From contig DIFL01000009.1 of the NCBI GenBank assembly GCA_002419125.1, positions 1,354 through 9,479 of the forward strand: a stretch of DNA of 8,126 bases, in the 5' to 3' direction. The stretch comes from Candidatus Dojkabacteria bacterium UBA5749 (GTDB taxonomy: Bacteria; Patescibacteriota; Dojkabacteria; SC72). Shown one piece after another: positions 1 to 5,228 of the stretch. The notes beneath the pieces are model-generated. The model did not search any database, was not told the origin of the DNA, and saw only the letters and a list, made by a program, of their open reading frames with translations. The position numbers and the translations under genes were made by a program. The first letter of the stretch is position 1, and every line of letters begins with the position of its first letter.

Positions 1-489
1 AATTTTAAAAATACCATTGTTATTCTCACTTCAAATATTGGTGCAGAGGAGATTAGTAAGGATAAGGTGTTAGGTTTTTCTTCTTCTAAGGGGGCGAATA
101 AAAATAGGTCGCAACAAGCTTACAGTACTATGAAAACAGAATTAATGTCTGAACTGCGAAGAACTTTGCGTCCTGAATTGCTTAATAGGTTGGATGATAT
201 TGTAATATTTAGGGCATTAAATAGTAGAGATGCTAGAAAGATAGTAGAGTTGCTCGTAATTGAACTTAATGAGAGATTAGGAAGTCAAGGAAGAACAATT
301 ACTTTATCCAAGGCGTTACTTTCATATATTGTTAAGGAGGGTTTTAGTGAGGAGTATGGTGCTAGACCACTTAGAAGAGTATTGCAAGACTTAGTTGAGA
401 GTACTGTTGCCGACTATATTCTTAAAAATGAAGGGGTTGGTGAAATTAAACTAGATATTAAAGAGGGTAAGGTTAATATATTAAAATAA
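1..489 (+). CDS. clpC: ATP-dependent Clp protease ATP-binding subunit, ClpC-type (C-terminal part; 5' end outside window)
   Basis: The reading frame is open from base 1 and stops with TAA at 487-489, giving the last 162 residues of a Hsp100/Clp AAA+ unfoldase that feeds substrates to the ClpP protease. It enters at the sensor-1 strand of the second AAA+ module (NTIVILTSNIGA). An LGF segment follows, then the arginine-finger box RPELLNRLDD and the sensor-2 motif YGARPLRR of the C-terminal D2-small domain. The LGF-containing insert after sensor 1 and the short tail favour ClpC over ClpB, but the N domain and the middle domain that would settle this lie outside the window. A GTG at 67 is internal to the gene and is not its start. 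radA begins 12 bases downstream, so the two are probably co-transcribed, an order known from Firmicutes clpC operons. Family assignment is certain; the ClpC subtype is likely. Confidence 0.9.
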   Translation, partial: NFKNTIVILTSNIGAEEISKDKVLGFSSSKGANKNRSQQAYSTMKTELMSELRRTLRPELLNRLDDIVIFRALNSRDARKIVELLVIELNERLGSQGRTITLSKALLSYIVKEGFSEEYGARPLRRVLQDLVESTVADYILKNEGVGEIKLDIKEGKVNILK

Positions 490-501
490 TGATAAATATC
501 T

Positions 502-1848
502 ATGAAATATGTATGTAACTCTTGTGGAAGTGAATTCTTAAAATGGTCAGGTAAATGCAACTCATGTGGGGAGTGGGGAACTTTGGAAGAACTTAGTGAG
601 AGCGTAGCAGTTGGAGGCAGGACAAAGGTTAGCAATGAGAAGTCTTCCTATAGGTCTATTACAGAATATAGAGATAGTGCCGATAGTAAAAAGGCTCCTA
701 AAAATAGGCTAAGTACGGGTTTTAATGAGTTTGATAGGGTGCTAGGAGGGGGTTTAATAGAGGGAGAAGTTGTTCTAATGAGTGGTGAACCTGGTGTAGG
801 AAAGTCAACCCTTCTTTTGCAAATTGCCTTAAAGTTAGCATCTAAACAAAGAATACTTTATGTATGTGGAGAGGAGTCTCCATCTCAATTAGTTTCAAGA
901 TTAGATAGGCTTTCTTCTAAAAAGAGTGAGTCTAAAAATATATTTGTTACAAACGATGTTCTAGTTGAGAATATATATAACCTAGTTACAGAGGAAGATT
1001 TTGGATTAATAATTGTAGACTCAATCCAAAGTGTCACCTCTCTTACTTCAAAAGGGTATCCAGGAAGTATTAGTCAGGTAAGAGCATCGGGAGCAGTTTT
1101 AACTAGGCTTTCAAAATTAACAGGTACTCCCTGTATATTAGTTGGGCAGATGAACAAGGTAGGGGATATTGCTGGTCCAAAGATTTTAGAGCATATTGTA
1201 GATTGTGTTTTGTACATAGAGGGGGGAGAATTTAATCAGTATAGGGTAATTAGGAGTATGAAAAACAGGTTTGGTTCCACGAATGAAATTGGTGTATTTG
1301 AGATGACCTCTCTTGGTCTAAATGAAGTTGGGAATCCATCTTTGGTATTTTTAGATTCAAAAAGTGCAGTTTCTGGTAGTGCCATTGGAGCAATAGTTCA
1401 GGGTTCTAGAGTTGTGTTTGTTGAAGTACAGGCTTTAGTTGTTGAGAGAGGTGCAGAGGTAGGACCTTTAAGAAGGGTTGCAAATGGAATTAAAAAACCA
1501 AGATTAGATATGTTGTGTGCAGTTTTATCTAGAAGGGGTGGAGTATATTTAGGTGATAAAGATGTCTTTGTTAATGTGGTAGGGGGTGTTACAGTTTCAG
1601 ATCCTGCAGTAGACTTGGCAGTTTGTTGTGCAATTAAGTCAGTAGTAAGAGATGAGGTCTTAGATAAGGAATATATATATTTTGGAGAGGTAGGACTAAC
1701 AGGTGAAATTCGAGGGACATGGGGATTGGACTCGGTATTAAGTGAAGCAGAACGGGTTGGATACAAGGGGGCATATATTGGTAATACCACTGTAAGGGGA
1801 AAGAAATCGTTAAAGATAAACGTGGTAAAAAACATTAAGAGCGTCTAG
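502..1848 (+). CDS. radA: DNA repair protein RadA (Sms)
   Basis: This is a full-length RadA (448 aa; the family is usually about 450). RadA is a cytoplasmic RecA-like ATPase that promotes branch migration and processing of recombination intermediates. Domains in order: an N-terminal C4 zinc finger (C5, C8, C19, C22), a RecA-type core with Walker A GEPGVGKS at 95-102 and Walker B LIIVDS at 169-174, the RadA-specific KNRFG motif at 254-258, and a C-terminal Lon-protease-like domain from about 290. That last domain carries the usual GGVTVSDPAVDLAV and FGEVGLTGEIR blocks. All key residues are present, so it should be active. The ATG at 502 is chosen because the zinc finger starts at residue 5. 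No Shine-Dalgarno sequence precedes it; the upstream bases are A/T-rich. It sits 12 bases after clpC and is probably the last gene of that operon, since the next gene starts after a 473-base gap with its own promoter. No clear terminator hairpin follows its TAG. Confidence 0.97.
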   Translation: MKYVCNSCGSEFLKWSGKCNSCGEWGTLEELSESVAVGGRTKVSNEKSSYRSITEYRDSADSKKAPKNRLSTGFNEFDRVLGGGLIEGEVVLMSGEPGVGKSTLLLQIALKLASKQRILYVCGEESPSQLVSRLDRLSSKKSESKNIFVTNDVLVENIYNLVTEEDFGLIIVDSIQSVTSLTSKGYPGSISQVRASGAVLTRLSKLTGTPCILVGQMNKVGDIAGPKILEHIVDCVLYIEGGEFNQYRVIRSMKNRFGSTNEIGVFEMTSLGLNEVGNPSLVFLDSKSAVSGSAIGAIVQGSRVVFVEVQALVVERGAEVGPLRRVANGIKKPRLDMLCAVLSRRGGVYLGDKDVFVNVVGGVTVSDPAVDLAVCCAIKSVVRDEVLDKEYIYFGEVGLTGEIRGTWGLDSVLSEAERVGYKGAYIGNTTVRGKKSLKINVVKNIKSV

Positions 1849-1993
1849 AACTTCTTGTATATTCTTCTCACAATTTACGTAACAAATAGAAATCTAGGAA
1901 CATTTCGTAACATCGAGCAGTTGGCTAATGGGTAAAAGCCTAGGAGTGCAAGATATGTTGTATATATGGGAAATGTAGATAATTGTTATGGGG
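1849..1993 (+). other. Protein-free region after radA with potential RNA structure
   Basis: No credible coding sequence is seen on either strand. A 16-codon ATG frame at 1928 has no supporting feature. The region can fold: ACATTTC (1900-1906) pairs with GAAATGT (1970-1976), and GTAACAT (1907-1913) pairs with ATGTTGT (1955-1961, two wobbles). The 3' strand carries an 8-nt bulge, and GGCT (1923-1926) with AGCC (1937-1940) forms a small internal hairpin. No U-tract follows, so it is not an obvious intrinsic terminator for clpC-radA. It may be the 3' UTR of that operon or an element upstream of the next promoter. The structure was found by eye and could be chance in AT-rich DNA. Confidence 0.3.
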
Positions 1994-2023
1994 TTGACAT
2001 ATATAATATATTGGGGTTATAAT
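1994..2023 (+). promoter_or_regulatory. Strong sigma70-type promoter for the small RNA
   Basis: A perfect -35 hexamer TTGACA (1994-1999) and a perfect -10 hexamer TATAAT (2018-2023) are separated by 18 bases. Transcription would begin near 2030. It points into the protein-free stretch that ends at the intrinsic terminator at 2194-2234, so its product is most simply a short untranslated RNA. It is the closest match to consensus of any promoter in the window. Confidence 0.75.
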
Positions 2024-2029
2024 ATGTAG

Positions 2030-2234
2030 TTCATTTAACATACTATGTGAATATCTTAGCTTTCTCCCTTTGTCTGGGGTGCCACAAACACATCTGGGCA
2101 AATGGAAAAGGTTAAGATATTTTAATGTTAATGTGAGGGAAGCATTAATTGCTCTTCAGTGTTATCCTTTAACACTATTTAATGGATGATACTGGGGTCG
2201 GTTGGGGCAGTACCGATCCCTCTTTTCTTTTTTT
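2030..2234 (+). ncRNA. Probable structured small RNA of unknown family (about 205 nt)
   Basis: The segment is bounded by a consensus promoter and a terminator and has no usable ORF; its ATG codons meet stops almost at once. It is predicted by eye to form a long hairpin: 2050-2067 pairs with 2104-2121 (18 positions, one C/A mismatch, two wobbles), continued by 2069-2075 with 2096-2102 around a 20-nt G/A/C-rich loop. Next come a short hairpin 2128-2133/2143-2148 with a purine-rich loop, a perfect 7-bp hairpin 2158-2164/2170-2176 with a 5-nt loop, and the terminator stem. I find none of the hallmark sequences of RNase P RNA, tmRNA, SRP RNA or a common riboswitch. A 6S-like single rod is not supported, because the 5' and 3' ends do not pair. 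The start is estimated from the promoter. It could act in trans or be an upstream element of rho, but rho has its own promoter after the terminator. Confidence 0.6.
2194..2234 (+). terminator. Intrinsic (Rho-independent) terminator of the small RNA
   Basis: GGGGTCGGT (2194-2202) pairs with ACCGATCCC (2212-2220) as a 9-bp stem with one G.U wobble and a 9-nt loop. A T-rich tract with only scattered Cs follows at once (2221-2234). This is a textbook terminator on the + strand. It separates the small RNA from rho, whose promoter starts five bases later. Confidence 0.85.
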
Positions 2235-2238
2235 CCTG

Positions 2239-2267
2239 TTGACTTCTTTTAATTGATTAAATATACT
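2239..2267 (+). promoter_or_regulatory. sigma70-type promoter of rho
   Basis: TTGACT (2239-2244) and TATACT (2262-2267) are separated by the optimal 17 bases. Transcription is expected near 2274, giving a leader of about 48 nt before the rho ATG at 2322. Within that leader only a weak GGG/CCC hairpin (around 2281-2293) is visible. There is no room for a long regulatory leader of the kind known upstream of rho in some Proteobacteria. Confidence 0.7.
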
Positions 2268-2321
2268 AAAGAAGTTTATTGGGTTAATTGCCCTAAATTT
2301 TAATTTCCCTGTTTTATATAT

Positions 2322-3587
2322 ATGGTAAACAAAACAAAGAGTATTAAAGAGTATGAAGAAATGACTCTTGCGATGCTTCGTTCAGAAGCAAAAAAAATTG
2401 GTTTAGAAGACTTTATGGAGTTACAGAAGAGAGAGCTCATTATTGAGATTTTAAAGAAATCTACCGCTGATGAAGGGTATGTATTTGTAGATGGTATCTT
2501 AGAAGTCCAAAAAGATGGTTCTCATGGAGTATTGCGTACCGATGGAGTACTTCCAGGGGACAATGATGTATATATCTCTGGTTCTCAGATAAAGAAATTT
2601 AGTCTTAGAACAGGGGACGTCGTATCTGGTCCTGCTAGGTTACCAAAAGAGAAAGAGAAGTATTTAAGCTTACTAAGAGTTGATACTGTATATGGTAAAC
2701 CAGCGTTAGAGGCGGCTAATAGGCCTCAGTTTATGAAGATGACACCTATATTTCCTAACAAGCAAATTAAATTAGAGACTACTCCCGATATTCTATCTAC
2801 TAGAATGATTGATTTGCTTTCTCCTATTGGTTTTGGTCAAAGGTCTATGGTTGTATCTCCTCCTAAGGCAGGAAAAACATGGTTACTTAAAGATATTGCA
2901 AATGGTATTGCAACTAATAATCCTAAAGCTAAATTAATGGTTGTATTAGTAGGTGAAAGACCAGAAGAGGTCACAGATATGAAGAGGTTTGTTAAAGGGG
3001 AGGTTTATGCTTCTAACTTTGATGAGTTACCTGAACAAAATTGTAGGGTAGCAGAGATGGCACTTCAAAAAGCAATGTGTATGGTAGAGTGGGGAGAGGA
3101 TGTCATTATCCTTATGGATAGTATTACAAGACTTGCTCGTGCATACAATATTACGATGCCAACCTCAGGTAAAACACTTTCTGGTGGTTTTGATCCAGTA
3201 GCACTATATCCACCTAAAAAGTTTTTTGGTGCTGCTAGAAATTTTGAAGAGGGTGGAAGTCTTACAATTATTGCAACTGCACTTGTAGATACAGGTAGTA
3301 GAATGGATGACTTGGTATATGAAGAGTTTAAAGGTACGGGGAATATGGAACTTCACTTAGATAGATCATTAGCAAATAGAAGGATATATCCCTCTATTGA
3401 TGTAACTGCATCTGGAACTAGAAATGAAGAGCTGTTATTCAGTAAAGAGGTATTGAATCAGTCATGGAGAATAAGAAGAATGATTGAGATATTAGGACAA
3501 AACGAGAATCCTGCAGAGGTATTAATAAGTCAACTTAGAAAGACAAAGAGTAACGAAGAGTTTTTGGCAACTTTACACGAAGCCTAA
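2322..3587 (+). CDS. rho: Transcription termination factor Rho
   Basis: This is a complete Rho (421 aa, like E. coli at about 419), the hexameric RNA-dependent ATPase helicase that ends transcription. Domains: an N-terminal Rho_N/SAP-like helical region (about 14-45), an OSB-fold primary RNA-binding domain (about 55-125), and a RecA-type motor. Motor motifs are Walker A PPKAGKT (180-186), GERPEEVTDM (211-220), Walker B VIILMDSITRLARAYN with D266, the Q-loop LSGGFD, FFGAARN, ATALVDTGSRMDD with the R-loop, EEFKGTGNMEL, and the arginine finger in SGTRNEELL (R367). The catalytic core is intact. Two departures stand out. The usual DGFGFLR RNA-contact motif reads DGSHGVLR (65-72), losing both aromatics. 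The usual FDEP..RH segment reads FDELPEQN (233-240). There is no large insertion. No Shine-Dalgarno sequence precedes the ATG; the upstream bases are TATATAT. It is transcribed from its own promoter. Confidence 0.98.
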   Translation: MVNKTKSIKEYEEMTLAMLRSEAKKIGLEDFMELQKRELIIEILKKSTADEGYVFVDGILEVQKDGSHGVLRTDGVLPGDNDVYISGSQIKKFSLRTGDVVSGPARLPKEKEKYLSLLRVDTVYGKPALEAANRPQFMKMTPIFPNKQIKLETTPDILSTRMIDLLSPIGFGQRSMVVSPPKAGKTWLLKDIANGIATNNPKAKLMVVLVGERPEEVTDMKRFVKGEVYASNFDELPEQNCRVAEMALQKAMCMVEWGEDVIILMDSITRLARAYNITMPTSGKTLSGGFDPVALYPPKKFFGAARNFEEGGSLTIIATALVDTGSRMDDLVYEEFKGTGNMELHLDRSLANRRIYPSIDVTASGTRNEELLFSKEVLNQSWRIRRMIEILGQNENPAEVLISQLRKTKSNEEFLATLHEA

Positions 3588-3598
3588 TCTGGTATAAT
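3572..3598 (+). promoter_or_regulatory. Probable promoter of the LysM/M23 gene
   Basis: TATAAT at 3593-3598 is preceded by TGG, which makes an extended -10 (TGnTATAAT). A possible -35 TTTACA (3572-3577) lies only 15 bases upstream, inside the end of rho. Transcription would begin near 3605, leaving a leader of about 23 nt. The extended -10 could compensate for the short spacer. No terminator hairpin separates rho from this gene, so read-through from rho is also possible. Confidence 0.45.
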
Positions 3599-3627
3599 AG
3601 AGAATTGATTAATATCCTTTCTTTGTA

Positions 3628-4986
3628 ATGGAGATAAATAATCGTAAACAAAAAATATCAGGGTTAAGTTTTAGGGATCTCTCATTAGATTCTAAAGAGG
3701 GCGAGGGAAAAGAAGAGTACATACTTTTGGATAGTGATATTTCAGATGAACAAGATTTAAGTAGAATTAGAAGATGGTTTAGACTTCTAACTCGAAAGTA
3801 TAATCCTAATAAGGGTTTTTTTGCATTTCTTATTGATTTAGGAGAGTATGTTTTTTCTAGGTTAAGAGTTATATGGGTTTTAATTTCCGTTATTTTTGAT
3901 ATTTTTTTTAAATCTTTTGATTCTGTAAAGAATCATATAGTAAAGAAGATGTTCTGGGGAAGGGGAGCCTTCCTTAAGTATGTTATACAAATAGCATTTG
4001 TAATAATTGCTGTGATATTAAGCATCTCGTATGTCTATAGGACTCCTACTATTATAAATGCCAATGAAGAGCAACTCGACTATATCTCTGTTGCCCAAAC
4101 GGATGTGTTAGCAATGAATGCTACCCTAAATACCTCTATCCCAAAGGATAGGGAGGAAAGAGGAACGGAAAAATATATAGTAATGAATGGGGATACATTA
4201 AGTAGTATTGCTACTAATCATAAAGTTTCAATTCAAACTATTAAATGGGCTAATAATCTTACCTCTGATTTAGTTAAACCTGGTCAGGAGTTAGAGGTAC
4301 CTTTATCTGATGGGGTCTTAATTACAGTAAAAAAAGGAGAGACTCTTGCTTCTATTGCAAAAAAATATGCAGGTAACGAACAAGCTATTGCAGATTTTAA
4401 CTGGTTGGATTACCCTTTTGCATTGGTTGCTGGTCAAGAGTTATTTGTTCCTGATGGCAGGCTCCCAGAGGCTCCTAAGCCGGTTTATGCTGCTGCACCA
4501 AAGACATATCTTTCGGGTTCAAGCTATTCTTCCTCTATTTCAGGAAATTCATTTGTAGATCCTAATGTTGGGAAGTTTTTAGGTTGGCCAATTTCTGGTG
4601 GTTCTCCTATGATTTCTCAATATTTCAGAGGTAGCATTCACAGAGGTATTGATATTGCAGATAGATCTCTTCCAAATATTGTTGCTGCTTCCGGTGGGAC
4701 AGTTATTTTCGCTGGTTGTACAGGTTACTGTCCTCCACTTGGTTCAACATATGGAGGTAGTGGGTATGCTTGGTCTATACAGATAGATCATGGCAATGGA
4801 TATTCTACATGGTATGCACATTTAAAGAATATATATGTTAGAACAGGTCAGACTGTTTCTAAGGGTCAATCTATAGGACAGCTTGGCTCTACTGGTAGGT
4901 CTACTGGTCCTCATTTACACTTTGAATTGAGAAGGGGTACTGCATATGGTACCCAAATTAACCCTAAGTTATACACTACCTGGTAG
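3628..4986 (+). CDS. Membrane-anchored LysM / M23-family peptidoglycan endopeptidase
   Basis: A 452-aa cell-wall hydrolase of the M23 (LytM/NlpD-like) metallopeptidase family, which cuts peptide cross-links of peptidoglycan. From the N-terminus: a charged, probably cytoplasmic region (1-80); a short hydrophobic stretch VIWVLISVIF (81-90); a clear transmembrane helix (about 115-136); an extracellular linker; two LysM repeats (about 182-226 and 230-276) that bind glycan strands; a Pro/Ala/Ser-rich linker (277-315); and the M23 domain (about 316-452). Zinc and catalytic residues are all present: HRGID (H338, D342), YAHL (H398) and HLHFE (H429, H431), so it should be active rather than a degenerate activator. 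The catalytic domain has an insert GCTGYCPP with C364 and C368, which could form a disulfide outside the cell. No Shine-Dalgarno sequence precedes the ATG; the bases before it are pyrimidine-rich. It is flanked by rho and two tRNAs, which say little about its function. Confidence 0.92.
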   Translation: MEINNRKQKISGLSFRDLSLDSKEGEGKEEYILLDSDISDEQDLSRIRRWFRLLTRKYNPNKGFFAFLIDLGEYVFSRLRVIWVLISVIFDIFFKSFDSVKNHIVKKMFWGRGAFLKYVIQIAFVIIAVILSISYVYRTPTIINANEEQLDYISVAQTDVLAMNATLNTSIPKDREERGTEKYIVMNGDTLSSIATNHKVSIQTIKWANNLTSDLVKPGQELEVPLSDGVLITVKKGETLASIAKKYAGNEQAIADFNWLDYPFALVAGQELFVPDGRLPEAPKPVYAAAPKTYLSGSSYSSSISGNSFVDPNVGKFLGWPISGGSPMISQYFRGSIHRGIDIADRSLPNIVAASGGTVIFAGCTGYCPPLGSTYGGSGYAWSIQIDHGNGYSTWYAHLKNIYVRTGQTVSKGQSIGQLGSTGRSTGPHLHFELRRGTAYGTQINPKLYTTW

Positions 4987-5000
4987 TTTTTGGGTATAAT
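4970..5000 (+). promoter_or_regulatory. Probable promoter of the tRNA-Ala pair
   Basis: TATAAT at 4995-5000 ends 11 bases before the first tRNA, the right distance for a start near 5007 with a very short 5' leader. The -35 is weak (TATACA at 4970-4975, 19-base spacer, inside the end of the M23 gene). Assignment rests mainly on the perfect -10 and its position. Confidence 0.4.
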
Positions 5001-5011
5001 TGTAATATTTA

Positions 5012-5084
5012 GGGCTCATAGTTTAGTTGGTAGAATATCGCATTCGCATTGCGAAGATCGCCGGTTCGATTCCGGCTGAGTCCA
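5012..5084 (+). tRNA. tRNA-Ala (anticodon CGC)
   Basis: A 73-nt cloverleaf. The acceptor stem GGGCTCA/TGAGTCC carries the G3.U70 wobble that identifies alanine tRNAs, and the discriminator base is A (5084). The D stem GTTT/GAAT has two wobble pairs and an AGTTGGTA loop. The anticodon stem TCGCA/TGCGA is perfect, with loop TTCGCAT and anticodon CGC at 5045-5047. The T arm is GCCGG-TTCGATT-CCGGC. The anticodon reads GCG. CCA is not encoded, so a CCA-adding enzyme is needed. The D stem is weaker than the usual GCTC/GAGC seen in its neighbour. Confidence 0.93.
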
Positions 5085-5097
5085 AATTATATAGTTA

Positions 5098-5171
5098 GGG
5101 CCTGTAGCTCAGTTGGCTAGAGCACATCGCTGGCAGCGATGGGGTCAGGGGTTCAAATCCCCTCAGGTCCA
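5098..5171 (+). tRNA. tRNA-Ala (anticodon GGC)
   Basis: A 74-nt cloverleaf. The acceptor stem GGGCCTG/CAGGTCC also has G3.U70, with discriminator A (5171). The D arm is canonical, GCTC-AGTTGGCTA-GAGC. The anticodon stem CATCG/CGATG closes loop CTGGCAG with anticodon GGC at 5132-5134, reading GCC and GCU. The T arm is AGGGG-TTCAAAT-CCCCT. CCA is not encoded. It lies 13 bases after tRNA-Ala(CGC) with no promoter between them, so the two are probably processed from one transcript. No clear terminator hairpin follows, only a run of five Ts at 5181-5185. Confidence 0.96.
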
Positions 5172-5194
5172 CTTCTATACTTTTTCTCAATGTG

Positions 5195-5200
5195 TATAAT
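5195..5200 (+). promoter_or_regulatory. Probable -10 element of the serpin gene
   Basis: TATAAT at 5195-5200 lies in the AT-rich gap between tRNA-Ala(GGC) and the serpin. It would start transcription near 5207, about 22 nt before the ATG. No convincing -35 hexamer is seen 16-18 bases upstream, so the promoter is tentative and read-through from the tRNA unit is an alternative. Confidence 0.35.
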
Positions 5201-5228
5201 ATATTATGTAAATTTTTAATACATATAT

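Noticed and set aside
414..635. 73-codon minus-strand ORF over the clpC/radA junction
   Set aside because: It overlaps two well-supported + strand genes, has low-complexity Ser/Leu/Pro composition and matches no family pattern; a shadow ORF.
1398..1835. 145-codon minus-strand ORF inside radA
   Set aside because: It lies entirely antisense to the conserved Lon-like domain of RadA, is Thr/Ser/Pro-rich, and has no domain motif; a shadow ORF.
1928..1978. 16-codon ATG frame after radA
   Set aside because: Very short, no ribosome-binding signal or homology clue, and it lies within a potentially structured non-coding segment.
2030..2234. 6S RNA, RNase P RNA, tmRNA or SRP RNA as identity of the small RNA
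   Set aside because: The expected landmarks are missing: no end-to-end pairing with central bubble, no GAGGAAAGTCC-like core, no tRNA-like end, and no GGAA-capped SRP hairpin.
4346..4558. 70-codon + strand ORF in another frame within the M23 gene
   Set aside because: It overlaps the second LysM repeat and linker of the real gene and has no recognisable motif.
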